A stretch of 56,290 nt of DNA from Novosphingobium sp. HII-3 (GTDB taxonomy: Bacteria > Pseudomonadota > Alphaproteobacteria > Sphingomonadales > Sphingomonadaceae), in the NCBI RefSeq assembly GCF_002916655.1, contig NZ_PPSM01000015.1, positions 1-56,290 on the forward strand, read 5' to 3'. The notes below the pieces were generated by a model. The model had not been told where the DNA came from, did not search any database, and saw nothing but the letters and a program-made list of their open reading frames with translations. The translations under genes were made by a program, and so were the position numbers. Below are positions 17,512 to 28,848 of this stretch, in pieces. Position 1 is the stretch's first letter. Each line of letters begins with the position of its first letter.

Positions 17512-18264
17512 TCAGGACCCCGCGTGCCCGGCCGTTTGATGCGACAGGCTGTCAAGCAGGGCTCCAAGGCCGCGCCGACGCCACAGGTTGAGGACCACGG
17601 TTGCGATGTGGAGTTGATTGCGCACGTGCTCATGCCCCTCCACAACCGGGTCGCGGATCCCTGCCGCCGTCATCACCGTAGGCACAGCATTCCGGATGCG
17701 CGCCGGACAGTCCAGGAAGTAGCTAAGCCCCATGATTCCCGCATAGAGTTCAAGGTGCAGCCGCAGCACGCTGACCGGCAGGCGGGGTCCGCCCTCGCGT
17801 GCCAGCGTCTTTGCAAAGAGGAGAAGCAGGTCGTCGAGATGATGCTCCCAAATGTCGTGGTGCGCCGCGCTCAACGATCCCCATATGGCGAACGCAACAT
17901 TCATGCGCCCGGCCCGCCCCCAATCCATGAGGCCGCATTCAAGCGGGCCATCTTCGCCGCGCCAGAAGAAAGCGTTGTCGATGTTCGCGTTCCAGTGACA
18001 CAGGGCTATGAAGGCCGGATCGCTCTGTAGGAAAGCATTGATTGCCACCTCCTGCCCTGCGAAGCGGCCCGACTCCTCGGCAAGCCGGGCAAAGAACGCC
18101 GGCTCGCGGCTTCCGCTGCCGAGAGCGGCTGCCTTGAGAGATATCGCGATGCCGAAAGGCCAGAACCCGCAGCAGCCCTGAAGGGAATTTTTAACCAACT
18201 TGCAGCAAGATAGCAGACTTAACCGGTAGCGGCTTGTTATCGCTTCCGGATCGTGAGGATGCAC
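17512..18264 (-). pseudogene. Degenerate aminoglycoside/ecdysteroid-type phosphotransferase fragment
   Basis: From about residue 50 on, the 250-residue frame resembles the C-terminal half of APH-like kinases: LCHWNANIDNAFFW lines up with the catalytic loop HGDxxxxN, and GLMDWGRAGRMNVAFAIWGSL with the metal-binding IDW segment. Intact members are roughly 350-450 residues, so the N-terminal lobe with the ATP-binding Lys is missing; the first 50 residues look unrelated. The catalytic Asp of HGD is replaced by Asn (HWN), which should abolish phosphotransfer. I read it as a decaying gene rather than a working kinase. The start is uncertain and no RBS supports it. Confidence 0.5.
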
Positions 18265-18301
18265 ATGCTACCAGACAATATTCCGCAGGTGGAGGCCGCT
18301 C

Positions 18302-18541
18302 ATGCCTGACACCATGCCGAGCATTGTACCGCCCCTTCCGGACGAGGCGGAGTTGCCGCCCGAGCTTGCAGCCAGTGTCAAGCGGCACCATCAGCATCTG
18401 GCTGCCCTCGTCACCAGCCTTCGCGCGGCCGGCGTGGATGAGGATGTCGTGACAGCAAGCGTCACACAGCTCGTCGAAAGCTACGGGCGGGAGTTGACCG
18501 CCGCCATGCAGGCTGTGGTTCGAGGAACGCCCGATGTCTGA
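18302..18541 (+). CDS. Small helical protein of unknown function, coupled to a diguanylate cyclase
   Basis: A 79-residue acidic protein, mostly helix-forming, with no signal peptide, Cys or recognisable domain. Support for its being real is the GGTGGAGG 7-8 bases before the ATG and the overlap of its end with the start of the diguanylate cyclase gene (ATGTCTGA, 18534-18541), a typical coupled arrangement. The helical stretch KRHHQHLAALVTSLRAAG could mediate protein contacts. It may be a partner or modulator of the cyclase; that is inference. Confidence 0.7.
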   Translation: MPDTMPSIVPPLPDEAELPPELAASVKRHHQHLAALVTSLRAAGVDEDVVTASVTQLVESYGRELTAAMQAVVRGTPDV

Positions 18542-19538
18542 CGCCAAATTGCAAGACGAAGAGGGGCGCATGGCAGCGCTGGAGCGGCTGGAGGTGCTTG
18601 ATACCGGTCCAGAAGAGGCGTTCGAGAAGATCGTGAATCTGGTCCGGACCGTCCTCGGCGTTCCCATGGCAACAGTGACGCTGGTCGATCGCGAGCGGCA
18701 GTGGTTCAAGGCGCGCAGCGGTCTTTGCGCTGCGGAAACGCCCCGGTCGATATCGTTCTGCACGCACACGATCCAGCAGCGCGAGCCACTCGTCGTGCCC
18801 GACGCCCTTCTGGATCCCCGTTTTGCCGATAGCCCGCTCGTTCAGGAGGCGCCGCATATCCGCAGCTATGCGGGCGTTCCGCTGCAGACGCCCGATGGTT
18901 ACAACGTTGGTGCACTGTGCGCTATCGACACGGAGCCGCGCACATTCAGCGATGGCGACATGGCGATCCTGACGAACTTTGCGCATATCGTGGTGGATGA
19001 GCTGGAACTGCGCCTGATCGCTCAGCGGGACCACTTGACCGGCGCTCTCAACCGCCGCGGCTTCATGGAACAGGCCGCCAAGGAATTCTCCCGCTTCACG
19101 AGGCATCAGCGTTCGGCCGCGTTGATCGCTCTGGACATCGATCACTTCAAGATAATCAACGATCAGCACGGCCATCCGGCGGGTGACGAGGTTCTGCGCC
19201 AGGTTGCCCAGCTGTGCACCTCATCGATGCGACCAAGCGATTCCTTCGGTCGCCTGGGCGGGGAGGAATTTGCGCTGCTTCTTCCCGAAGCCGATGGCGT
19301 GGAGGCTGTCGCTGCGGCAGAACGCTTCCGAGCCGCCATCGAAAGCCACAGCTTCGATATCCCAGGCGGGGAGAAGCTGCGCGTGACGGCCAGTCTGGGC
19401 GTATCATCCCTGGATCCCGGCATCGCCAGCGTTGAAGGCTGGTTCGCAGCCGCCGATGGCCTGCTCTACAAAGCGAAGAAGAACGGCCGCAACCGCGTAT
19501 GCTCCACCGCGCCGGAGTCTTCCTCGGGATCATCGTGA
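18534..19538 (+). CDS. Diguanylate cyclase with GAF sensor domain
   Basis: A 334-residue soluble enzyme that makes cyclic di-GMP from two GTP. The N-terminal GAF domain (about 15-155) has the pattern of small-ligand or redox sensors, including RSISFCTHTI. The GGDEF domain (about 165-325) carries an intact GGEEF (242-246), and RPSD at 233-236 sits at the correct distance for the inhibitory I-site, so product feedback is expected. There is no membrane segment. It is the second gene of a two-gene operon and faces, tail to tail, a membrane GGDEF-EAL protein, so the pair may set local c-di-GMP for polysaccharide or motility control. Confidence 0.93.
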   Translation: MSDAKLQDEEGRMAALERLEVLDTGPEEAFEKIVNLVRTVLGVPMATVTLVDRERQWFKARSGLCAAETPRSISFCTHTIQQREPLVVPDALLDPRFADSPLVQEAPHIRSYAGVPLQTPDGYNVGALCAIDTEPRTFSDGDMAILTNFAHIVVDELELRLIAQRDHLTGALNRRGFMEQAAKEFSRFTRHQRSAALIALDIDHFKIINDQHGHPAGDEVLRQVAQLCTSSMRPSDSFGRLGGEEFALLLPEADGVEAVAAAERFRAAIESHSFDIPGGEKLRVTASLGVSSLDPGIASVEGWFAAADGLLYKAKKNGRNRVCSTAPESSSGSS

Positions 19539-19612
19539 GCGGCTGACTCGACGCCGCCGCCGGCCGTCACCGTGTGCGCGACTTCGGGGGCTCACGTCCC
19601 GGGAACGCGGCC

Positions 19613-21766
19613 TTACGCGACGCGGCTGGCCGTGTCGGACGAAAAAGCCAGAAGGTGCTCGGCATCCTGTGGGCGGCCGAACAGCCAACCCTGGAGCCGG
19701 TTGCAGCCCGACATGAGAGCGATGCGGGCCTGCTCCGCCGTTTCGATGCCTTCGGCGCAGACATCGAGGTTGCACGCGCGGGCAAGGCCGGTGATCGACA
19801 CCAGCATGTCTTGCGCGCGCCGTTCGCTTTCGATGGCGGTGATGAAGGCCTTGTCGATCTTGAGGCGATCGAGATGGAGCTGCCGCAGGTAAGCAATACC
19901 CGCAAAGCCGGTTCCGAAATCATCAAGCGCAAACCGCACGCCGAGTGCGCGCAAGCCGTCGATGATCTCGCAGGCGCCCTGCGGCTGGCGCAGCATCAGG
20001 CTCTCCGTTATTTCCAGCTCAAGGCGCTCCGGAGGGAACCCCGTCTCTTGAAGTATGGCCTGGACCTCGCGCAGCAGCTCTCCGTCCCAGAACTGCGCAG
20101 GCGACAGATTGACGGCAAGATCGAACTTGCTGTCCCGCATCGCCGCGCAGGCGGTCAGAAGGACATGGCGGCCCAGTCCGGTGATCAGTCCGCTCATCTC
20201 CGCGATGGGAATGAACACGTCCGGCGGAACATTGCCGTGGACGGGATCCCACCACCGCGCCAGCGCTTCCACGGCGACGACTTCGAACGTCGCCGCATCC
20301 ACGATCGGCTGGTACTGCACGCTGATCCGCCCTTCCTCCACCGCAAGGCGCAGATCGTTCTCCATCTGAACCCGAAGACGATGGCTGTCGTCCAGTTCAG
20401 GCTCGTAGGCTCGAAAGCAGTTCCTGCCTGCGGCCTTGGCCGCGTACATGGCGACGTCCGCCCGGCGCAGGAGTTCGCTTTCCCGGTCAGTTCGTTCCGG
20501 GTCGGACACCGCGTAGCCGATGCTTATGCCGAGCCGTATCTTGTACGCTCCGATCCGCAAGGGCTCGCGAAACGCATGCAGGATGGCGACACAAAGTTCA
20601 GTCGCCGACACCCGGGCCTCGGAGGGGAGGAGCACCGCAAACTCGTCACCACCAAGGCGCGCAACCGTCACGTCACGCGCGAGATTGCGTATACGCGCGG
20701 CGGCATTCTGCAGCAGGAGATCACCGGCCGAATGTCCGTAGACGTCATTGGCGTTCTTGAATCCGTCAAGGTCCATGAGGAGCAAGGTCAGTCTTGTCCC
20801 GCCCGAAACGGCCACGGCCATCCGCGCCATCAGCGCGCGGCGGTTCGGCAAGCCTGTCAGCATGTCATGGTCGGAAAGGTGCCGCGCCCGCCTTTCGCTT
20901 TGCTGCAGATCCTCAACGGCCCGTTTCCCCCGCCGCAGGATCAGTACGGCGGCCATCGCCCCGATCAGCATGAAGAAGACCACGCCCGGTGCGAGCCGCT
21001 GCCGAAGGAGAGTTCCGGGCCGGAAGGGCTCCCATCCGATCCAGCCGAGGGGAGCACCATTCAGTCCGCGAATGGCGACATTTTGCTGCTCGGTACCGTC
21101 GCGAGATCGGGACAGCCGGACGACGCTGACCGGGAGATCATCCGCAAACTGTGTCAGCCAGTCGAAATCGACGATCCGTGCGATCACAAGCAGCTTGGGG
21201 CGTGGTCCACTGAGGCTCACCTTTGAGGTGAGTGGAACGATGGCCGCTGTCGCGAAGAGATAGATCTGCCCGTTGGCCCGGGAGAAGCCGCTGACGATCG
21301 GCGCACCGTCTTGAGGAATGCGTCGTACGAGGGCGAGCGAGTCCATGAAATCGCGGCCAAGCCGCCGCTGAGCCACGCGGGTGTCGAACCGGCTGTCCTT
21401 CCAGCTGTAGACTACCCTATCCTCTCCATCGAGGACGAAGATCTCGTTGTATCCTTGGGTGCCGCCCAGATAGGCCACGACGTTATCCTCGATCCAGGCG
21501 GGATCGACGCGCTGGTCGATATGGCGAACCGCTTCGTCCCACTTCGCATAATCCTGAAGGTCGTGACGCACCAGCAGGGAAGCCGATTTCACCACGTTCT
21601 GAAGCGCTTTCTCCTCCCGTTCCAGCTGCATCTGGTCCTGAACCGAGGCTCCGTAGAACAGCAGTATCAGCACACAGGAAAAGCTTGCGCCTGTAAGTAG
21701 AAGCAGTGGCAACAGGTATTCCGAAGCCAGACTGCTTCGGATCTTTCTGGCGAACGCAACGATCAT
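19613..21766 (-). CDS. Membrane CHASE4-GGDEF-EAL c-di-GMP enzyme
   Basis: A 717-residue inner-membrane sensor. A first helix (about 16-38) and a second (about 260-277) flank a periplasmic CHASE4-like domain with YAKWDEAVRHID. A GGDEF domain follows with intact GGDEF at 372-376, then an EAL domain with EAL at 500-502, NLSP (552-555), EITE (585-588) and DDFGTG (615-620). Both activities are possible on motif grounds. The I-site position before GGDEF does not read RxxD, so it should not be product-inhibited, unlike the neighbouring cyclase. The two genes converge. Which activity dominates cannot be decided from the sequence. Confidence 0.93.
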   Translation of the reverse strand: MIVAFARKIRSSLASEYLLPLLLLTGASFSCVLILLFYGASVQDQMQLEREEKALQNVVKSASLLVRHDLQDYAKWDEAVRHIDQRVDPAWIEDNVVAYLGGTQGYNEIFVLDGEDRVVYSWKDSRFDTRVAQRRLGRDFMDSLALVRRIPQDGAPIVSGFSRANGQIYLFATAAIVPLTSKVSLSGPRPKLLVIARIVDFDWLTQFADDLPVSVVRLSRSRDGTEQQNVAIRGLNGAPLGWIGWEPFRPGTLLRQRLAPGVVFFMLIGAMAAVLILRRGKRAVEDLQQSERRARHLSDHDMLTGLPNRRALMARMAVAVSGGTRLTLLLMDLDGFKNANDVYGHSAGDLLLQNAAARIRNLARDVTVARLGGDEFAVLLPSEARVSATELCVAILHAFREPLRIGAYKIRLGISIGYAVSDPERTDRESELLRRADVAMYAAKAAGRNCFRAYEPELDDSHRLRVQMENDLRLAVEEGRISVQYQPIVDAATFEVVAVEALARWWDPVHGNVPPDVFIPIAEMSGLITGLGRHVLLTACAAMRDSKFDLAVNLSPAQFWDGELLREVQAILQETGFPPERLELEITESLMLRQPQGACEIIDGLRALGVRFALDDFGTGFAGIAYLRQLHLDRLKIDKAFITAIESERRAQDMLVSITGLARACNLDVCAEGIETAEQARIALMSGCNRLQGWLFGRPQDAEHLLAFSSDTASRVA

Positions 21767-21977
21767 AACTGGACCAGCACCATCAACTGATCATCCTACC
21801 TTGAAGTGCACTTCTCCGATTCGACCCTGCATGATCACGCCTTAACACTTTGTATCAATCGCATGCCCGATGGACTGTCCCGGTCCGGCAAAGCGATGGA
21901 CGCGCGAAGATGCACCTTCCCGCGTTGCGAGCCGCTCTTTCGCCGCCGGGAAACCACGTTATACCGTCGATAACGCC

Positions 21978-23432
<1,455 letters not shown>

Positions 23433-23519
23433 TTCTGCGCCGGCGCAAAGGAACTATCCTGTAGTTGCCACCGGCCCGTGCCTGCCTTAAGCACCGGCCT
23501 CAAGAAACTTGGGACGATC

Positions 23520-25196
23520 ATGACCGCCGGCATCGAAAAAGCCCTCACGGGCATAGAGGGCTTCGACGACATAACGATGGGCGGCCTTCCCCGCGGGCGG
23601 CCGACACTGGTCTGCGGATCGGCCGGTTGCGGCAAGACGCTGTTTGCGTCCACGTTCCTCGTGAACGGCGCGCGCGCGGGCGAACCGGGGGTGTTCGTCA
23701 CCTTCGAGGAACGCCCTTCGGATATCGTAGACAATGTTGCCTCGCTAGGCTTTGAACTCGACAGTCTCGTCGAGGAGGAGCTGATCGCGATCGAACATAT
23801 CGCCATCGATCCCTCCGAACTGGCTGAAGTGGGCGATTACGACCTCGAAGGCCTCTTCATGCGCCTCGAGCTTGCCGTCGAAGAAGTCGGCGCCAAGCGT
23901 ATCGTGCTCGACACGATCGAAAGCCTGTTCTCCGCCTTCCAGAATCCCGCGATTCTCAGGGCTGAAATTCGACGGCTGTTCGACTGGCTGAAGGACAAGG
24001 GGCTTACCGCCGTCATCACGGGGGAACGGGGCGACGGAGCCCTGACCCGGCAGGGACTGGAGGAATATGTCTCGGACTGCGTGATCCTCCTCGATCACCG
24101 TGTCCACAACCAGATCTCCACCCGCCGGATGCGGATCGTCAAGTACCGTGGCACCCCGCACGGCACAAACGAATACCCCTTCCTCATCGGCGAGGACGGC
24201 TTCAGCGTACTTCCGGTCAGTTCGCTGGGGCTCGAACACCAGGTTTACGACGAACGCCTGTCGAGCGGTATCGCGGACCTTGACGCGATGCTGACCGGCG
24301 GGGGCTTCCACCGCGCAAGCAGCATCCTGTTCTCCGGCGTGGCGGGCGCCGGCAAGAGCTCGGTCGCCATGTGCTTCGTCGACGCGGCTTGTGCCCGGGG
24401 CGAGCGGGCGATGGTCTTTTCGTTCGAGGAATCGGCCGACCAGATCGTGCGCAACATGCGCTCCATCGGCCTCGATGTGGCCAAGTGGATCGACGAAGGG
24501 CGTCTGCGCTGCATTTCGGCACGACCGACATTCTACAGCCTCGAGATGCATCTCGCCATCATGGTACGGGAAATTTCGCGCTTCCGGCCGTCGCTGGTGG
24601 TGCTCGATCCGATTTCAGCCTTCCTCGACAGCGGCGAGCAGCTCGAGGTGCAGGCCATGCTCCTGCGCATGGTCGATTACCTGAAGTCCAACGGCATCAC
24701 GGGCATTTTCACAAATCTGGCCCATGACCAGACTGTCGGGAAGACTGACGCCGGGCTCTCTTCGCTGATGGACGCTTGGCTGCTGCTGCTGAACCGCGAG
24801 GTCAATGGTGAATTCAATCGCGAACTCTACCTCCTCAAGGCCCGCGGCATGGCGCACTCGAACCAGGTGCGCGAGTTCGTGATGACGGAAAACGGAATAC
24901 GGCTCCTTGAGCCCTATCTTGGCGCTCACGGCGCCTTGACAGGATCCGCGCGTCGCCTTGCAGAGGCGCAGGACCGCAGGCAAGAGACCTCCCGTCGGGC
25001 AGAGGTCATGGCCCTGCAGGACAAGGTGACTCAACGCCGGCACCGCGCGGAACTGGAGATTGCGACATTGCAGGCCGAAGTGGCCGCCGAGGAAGCTGAA
25101 CTCCGTCGCCTTCTGAAGGCGGAAGAAGACTACCGTAATCAAGCCGCTGCAGATCTTGCGGAACTCGCAGCTGGTCGAAACGCTTCTGGGGGATGA
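23520..25196 (+). CDS. kaiC: KaiC-family double ATPase/kinase with coiled-coil tail
   Basis: A two-domain RecA-like ATPase of about 558 residues homologous to the cyanobacterial clock protein KaiC. Walker A motifs are at about 33-40 (GSAGCGKT) and 273-280 (GVAGAGKS), and each domain has the catalytic Glu pair (TFEERPSD and SFEESADQ). The position of the phosphorylated Ser431/Thr432 in cyanobacteria aligns with Ser414-Ser415 in GLSSLMDAW, so autophosphorylation is plausible. The C-terminus is longer than in Synechococcus and is a charged coiled coil (about 475-550) instead of the KaiA-binding tail, matching the absence of kaiA. An alternative in-frame ATG lies at 23478. It is first in a three-gene operon. 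Confidence 0.92.
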   Translation: MTAGIEKALTGIEGFDDITMGGLPRGRPTLVCGSAGCGKTLFASTFLVNGARAGEPGVFVTFEERPSDIVDNVASLGFELDSLVEEELIAIEHIAIDPSELAEVGDYDLEGLFMRLELAVEEVGAKRIVLDTIESLFSAFQNPAILRAEIRRLFDWLKDKGLTAVITGERGDGALTRQGLEEYVSDCVILLDHRVHNQISTRRMRIVKYRGTPHGTNEYPFLIGEDGFSVLPVSSLGLEHQVYDERLSSGIADLDAMLTGGGFHRASSILFSGVAGAGKSSVAMCFVDAACARGERAMVFSFEESADQIVRNMRSIGLDVAKWIDEGRLRCISARPTFYSLEMHLAIMVREISRFRPSLVVLDPISAFLDSGEQLEVQAMLLRMVDYLKSNGITGIFTNLAHDQTVGKTDAGLSSLMDAWLLLLNREVNGEFNRELYLLKARGMAHSNQVREFVMTENGIRLLEPYLGAHGALTGSARRLAEAQDRRQETSRRAEVMALQDKVTQRRHRAELEIATLQAEVAAEEAELRRLLKAEEDYRNQAAADLAELAAGRNASGG

Positions 25197-25198
25197 TC

Positions 25199-25480
25199 AT
25201 GAATAAGCCGAAAGAACTCACCCTCTACGTTGCCGGGCAGACCCCGAAGTCCGTGGCCGCCATCCGCAACCTCGAGAAGATCTGCGCCGAACACCTCGAT
25301 TCCAGCTACGTGGTCAAGGTAGTCGACCTGAAAGAGAACCCGCGGCTCGCCCGGGAGCACAACATCGTGGCGATACCCACCCTCGTCCGCCAACTTCCGG
25401 TGCCGATTCAGAAGATAATCGGGGACCTGTCGGATACGGAAAAGGTGCTGGTCCATCTGCAACTGGGTGATCCTGCGTGA
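25199..25480 (+). CDS. kaiB: KaiB-family clock protein
   Basis: A 93-residue KaiB homologue with the thioredoxin-like start [19 protein letters not shown] and the conserved middle [22 protein letters not shown]. KaiB binds phosphorylated KaiC after switching fold. The ATG at 25199 is preferred because GGGGGA is 6 bases upstream; ATG at 25193 also overlaps the kaiC stop. The stop codon overlaps the start of the histidine kinase gene, so kaiC, kaiB and the kinase are translationally linked and likely work in one signalling path. Confidence 0.93.
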   Translation: MNKPKELTLYVAGQTPKSVAAIRNLEKICAEHLDSSYVVKVVDLKENPRLAREHNIVAIPTLVRQLPVPIQKIIGDLSDTEKVLVHLQLGDPA

Positions 25481-26949
25481 TGGACGAAGCGGTGCCTGAT
25501 ACGCTTTCCCTGGAAGAGCTGCGGCGCCGCCTGGTCGAAGCGGAGGACACACTCCGCGCCATCCGCGAAGGTGATGCAGACGCGGTCGTCGTCCGCAACG
25601 CCAACGAAGATACGGTTTTCGCGCTGTCGGGAGGACAGGAGAGTTACCGCGCCATCATGGAAGCGATGGACATCGGTGCAATAGCGCTCGATGACCAGGG
25701 CCGCGTGCTCTACGCCAACGCCGCTTTCTGCGCCCTCATCGGCTGCGCGGCGACGCAACTGCAGCATCTTCCCATTTTTGAGAAGCTCGATGCGAACTCG
25801 GCGCAGGTCGTACGTGAGACAATCGAACAGGCGCGCCACGGGCGCCATCAGGTGCAGTTCGTGCAGAGCCATAGAGGAAGCAATCGGCACCTCATGGTCA
25901 CGGCAGCGCCTTTGCCGATGGCGTTCGGCACTGGCTGTGCCCTGACGTTCAGCGACGTGACCGCCCGCGTCGAGGCAGCGGCCCTGGAAGAATCCGAGCG
26001 CATCGGCGAAGCCGTCATCGCCTCCGCCAACGAAGCGGTCGTGGTGTGCGATCGCGCCGGCAACATCATCAAGGCCAATGCGGCCGCCTCCGCCCTGATG
26101 CCCGGTGAGGCAATCGGCCGCCATTTCACGGATGCGCTGCCCCTTGCCTTCGCCGAGGACGGCGGGATTTCGACATCGGACGGCCTGCTTGACCTGGCGG
26201 CCGCCGGCAGCGCCGCCAGGGGGGTGGAAGCCTTCGCATTCCATCCGGACGCCCGCAAGGACCTGCTGGTCAGCGTAGCCCCCCTTCGCGTTTCGGGAGA
26301 GACCATCGGCGGGTCGGTGATAACTCTCGTCGACCTCTCGGAGCGCAAGGCGTTCGAAAAGCGGCAGACGCTGATGATGCATGAACTGGATCATCGCGTG
26401 AAGAACACGCTTGCCATGGTCCTTTCCATATGCGGCCGCACTCTGGCGGGATCGGACAGCCTCGAGGAATTTCGACTGCGGTTTACGCGCCGGATACAGG
26501 CTCTTGCCGCGACCCACAGTCTTCTCGCGGACGCCTCCTGGGCGGGCATAGACCTGGCCGCGCTGATTGAGACCGAACTTGCGCCCTACGTCAGCGCCGC
26601 CGGCCCTCACCTGGCTGTTTCGAAGCTGGAACGGACAGTGGCTCCGGATGTGGCAATCGCATTCGGCCTTGTCGTGCATGAACTGGCAACGAACGCGGTA
26701 AAGTACGGGGCACTGTCGGCAGAGAACGGCAAAGTGACGGTCTCAGGCGCCACCTTGAACGGCAACCTCTACGAAGTGGTATGGGCGGAAAGCGGAGGCC
26801 CGCCTGTGACGCCACCGATCCGGCAGGGATTTGGCCAGACACTCATCACGCGCAGCCTCGCGCGTGGCGAGGGCACCGGAGCAACCGTCGATTTCGCACC
26901 AGACGGGGTCGTCTGTCGCATGGTCCTGCCCATCGAAGTCGAGACCTGA
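25480..26949 (+). CDS. PAS-PAS HWE-family sensor histidine kinase, kai-linked
   Basis: A 489-residue cytosolic kinase. It has an N-terminal short coiled coil, two PAS domains (about 55-165 and 180-290), the phosphoacceptor region MHELDHRVKNTLAM with the phospho-His at about 305, and an ATPase domain with VVHELATNAVKYGALS. The WAE triplet in VVWAESGGPPV is the hallmark WxE of HWE kinases. No membrane helix is present. Its ATG overlaps the kaiB stop (TGATG). By analogy with KaiC-SasA signalling in cyanobacteria and with kai-kinase pairs in other alphaproteobacteria, it may read the KaiBC state; no response regulator is in the window, and HWE kinases often act on PhyR-type general stress partners. 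Confidence 0.92.
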   Translation: MDEAVPDTLSLEELRRRLVEAEDTLRAIREGDADAVVVRNANEDTVFALSGGQESYRAIMEAMDIGAIALDDQGRVLYANAAFCALIGCAATQLQHLPIFEKLDANSAQVVRETIEQARHGRHQVQFVQSHRGSNRHLMVTAAPLPMAFGTGCALTFSDVTARVEAAALEESERIGEAVIASANEAVVVCDRAGNIIKANAAASALMPGEAIGRHFTDALPLAFAEDGGISTSDGLLDLAAAGSAARGVEAFAFHPDARKDLLVSVAPLRVSGETIGGSVITLVDLSERKAFEKRQTLMMHELDHRVKNTLAMVLSICGRTLAGSDSLEEFRLRFTRRIQALAATHSLLADASWAGIDLAALIETELAPYVSAAGPHLAVSKLERTVAPDVAIAFGLVVHELATNAVKYGALSAENGKVTVSGATLNGNLYEVVWAESGGPPVTPPIRQGFGQTLITRSLARGEGTGATVDFAPDGVVCRMVLPIEVET

Positions 26950-26981
26950 AAAAGGCGCCAACGGATCTCTCCACGCCTTTT
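26950..26981 (+). terminator. Possible terminator after the kai operon
   Basis: AAAAGGCG at 26950-26957 pairs with CGCCTTTT at 26974-26981 across a 16-base loop directly after the kinase stop codon. The T-run is part of the stem. Confidence 0.45.
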
Positions 26982-27183
26982 GCAAGGGCGACGATCCGTT
27001 ATGGTTTCAATGCGCATTGCAGTGCAACAGCAAAACTTCCGCTGCCTTTGCAATAACATCACTAACATAAGCCAAGCCTACTGGACCCGCGTCCGGCGTT
27101 GAAAGGTCCACTTCGGCTTGTCCCTGTTCTCATGACATTTACCGCGCGCTACACCCGTCACGCATACGGGGTGAATAGTAACG

Positions 27184-28848
27184 GTGATAACGGATCTTCG
27201 CATCGCGGACACTCCGCACGGCGGGCTGCACTACGATGTGTGCCTGATCGGTGCGGGAGCAGCCGGCATTTCCATCGCTCAGGCCTTGGCAGGAAGCCGC
27301 CTTTCGATAGGCGTCCTTGAAAGCGGGGGTTCCGCATTCGAACCGGACACGCAGTCTCTGTATGAAGGCCAAGTCGGCGGTCACCCGATGACCATGGACA
27401 CCGGCCGGTGCCGGATTCTAGGTGGCTCCACATCGGAATGGACCGGACGCTGCGGCAAGCTCGACCGCATCGATTTCGCGCGGCGGAACTGGGTTCCGCA
27501 CTCCGGCTGGCCGATCCGCCATGCCGACCTGGCTCATTACTACCGTGCAGCGGAAACGGTATGTGGGTTCGCGACCCCCTGGGTTGACGACGCCGAAGCC
27601 GCTCGCGATCTGGAAATTGCAGCCCCTGATGATCCTCGTCTGGCGAATTATCTCTGGCGCTACGCCCCGATCGGCAACCGGCTCTATCGCCACTGGGGGC
27701 GCGAATACCGGCCCTTGCTCGAAGCCTCCTCCAACGTGGAGGTTCTCCTGCATGCCAACGTGATCCGTTGGCACGCTTCCGGGAAGACAGGCCTGCCGCA
27801 GCGGGTGGAGGCGGTGACGGCCTCCACGCTCGAAGGCAGGACCATACTGGTCCGGGCCCGCGCCTTCGTGCTTTGCGCCGGGGGTCTGGAGAGCACACGA
27901 CTGCTTCTTTCCAGCCGCGACCATGTTGAGGGCGGCCTTGGCACGGGACTGGAAAACGCCGGCCGCTTCTTCATGCAGCATCCCAGGGGCCGCATCGCGC
28001 GCCTTGAAACTGACAAACGCACTGGCCTTTCCCTCCAGGATCGTTACGGCATCTTCGGTGCCCGCCAGGGGCTGCAGTATGAAAGCGGGCTTGCGATGTC
28101 CGAGCAGGTCCAGCGGGAGAGTAAGCTGCTCAACGCCAGCGTGATCTTCACATACGAGGCCGATGCCGCCTCCGGCTGGGAGGCGCTGAAGTCGCTGGCC
28201 TACCCGACTGCCGCTCCCCCTGTTGGCAGGGCCAAGGCCTTAAACCGTCTTGTGCGCGATCCCGGTTCCGCGCTGACGAACCTCTGGCGGCGAGGGTGGC
28301 AACACCGCCACGCGGCATTTCCAGTGAGGTCGATCAATCTCGTAATAGACCTCGAGCAGAAGCCCGATCCCGACAGCCGCGTCACCCTGTCCGCCGAGAG
28401 GGACAGGCTTGGCCTGCGCAAGCTTCACGTAGACTGGCGCATCAACCCTGAGGAACGGCGAACGTCGGCGCACTTCGCCAGGATCTTGGCCGAACACTTT
28501 TCGCGCAACCGCACCGGGTCGTTGGTCTTGGAAGACTGGCTTCACGACACCGGTCCCATCGGGGACGAGCTATCCGGCACCTTCCACCACATCGGAACCC
28601 TGCGCATGGCGTCCAACCCTCGCGAAGGTGTGGTGGACGGCAATTGCCAGGTTCACGGTGTCGATAACCTTTACGTATCGAGTTGTGCCACCTTCACGAC
28701 CGGCGGCCATGCAAATCCCACCTTCACAATTGTCGCCCTCGCCCTGCGACTGGCGGATCATCTACGCGCGCGACTTTCGGAGCAGGGCCACCCCTCTTCG
28801 GCAACGCATGAGGTGAAGCGCCCCCCCCGACATCCACATAGCCGATGA
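27184..28848 (+). CDS. GMC-family FAD-dependent oxidoreductase
   Basis: A 554-residue flavoprotein of the GMC group (choline dehydrogenase/glucose oxidase-like), which oxidises alcohols or sugars. The N-terminal dinucleotide fold CLIGAGAAGISIAQAL binds FAD, ALCAGGLESTRLLL is the usual second FAD segment, and the C-terminal FHHIGTLRM and TTGGHANPTFTIVALALRLADHL contain the active-site His residues. No signal peptide is visible. The start is a GTG with GGGGTGA about 11 bases upstream. It stands alone between the kai operon and a PEP-CTERM gene, so the context does not reveal the substrate. Confidence 0.88.
   Translation: MITDLRIADTPHGGLHYDVCLIGAGAAGISIAQALAGSRLSIGVLESGGSAFEPDTQSLYEGQVGGHPMTMDTGRCRILGGSTSEWTGRCGKLDRIDFARRNWVPHSGWPIRHADLAHYYRAAETVCGFATPWVDDAEAARDLEIAAPDDPRLANYLWRYAPIGNRLYRHWGREYRPLLEASSNVEVLLHANVIRWHASGKTGLPQRVEAVTASTLEGRTILVRARAFVLCAGGLESTRLLLSSRDHVEGGLGTGLENAGRFFMQHPRGRIARLETDKRTGLSLQDRYGIFGARQGLQYESGLAMSEQVQRESKLLNASVIFTYEADAASGWEALKSLAYPTAAPPVGRAKALNRLVRDPGSALTNLWRRGWQHRHAAFPVRSINLVIDLEQKPDPDSRVTLSAERDRLGLRKLHVDWRINPEERRTSAHFARILAEHFSRNRTGSLVLEDWLHDTGPIGDELSGTFHHIGTLRMASNPREGVVDGNCQVHGVDNLYVSSCATFTTGGHANPTFTIVALALRLADHLRARLSEQGHPSSATHEVKRPPRHPHSR

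Noticed and set aside
19574..21226. Plus-strand frame of 550 codons
   Set aside because: Antisense shadow of the CHASE4-GGDEF-EAL gene, which has clear motifs on the other strand.
23478..26949. A kaiA gene near kaiBC
   Set aside because: The operon starts with kaiC right after the serine dehydratase gene, and no KaiA-like frame is present in the flanks.
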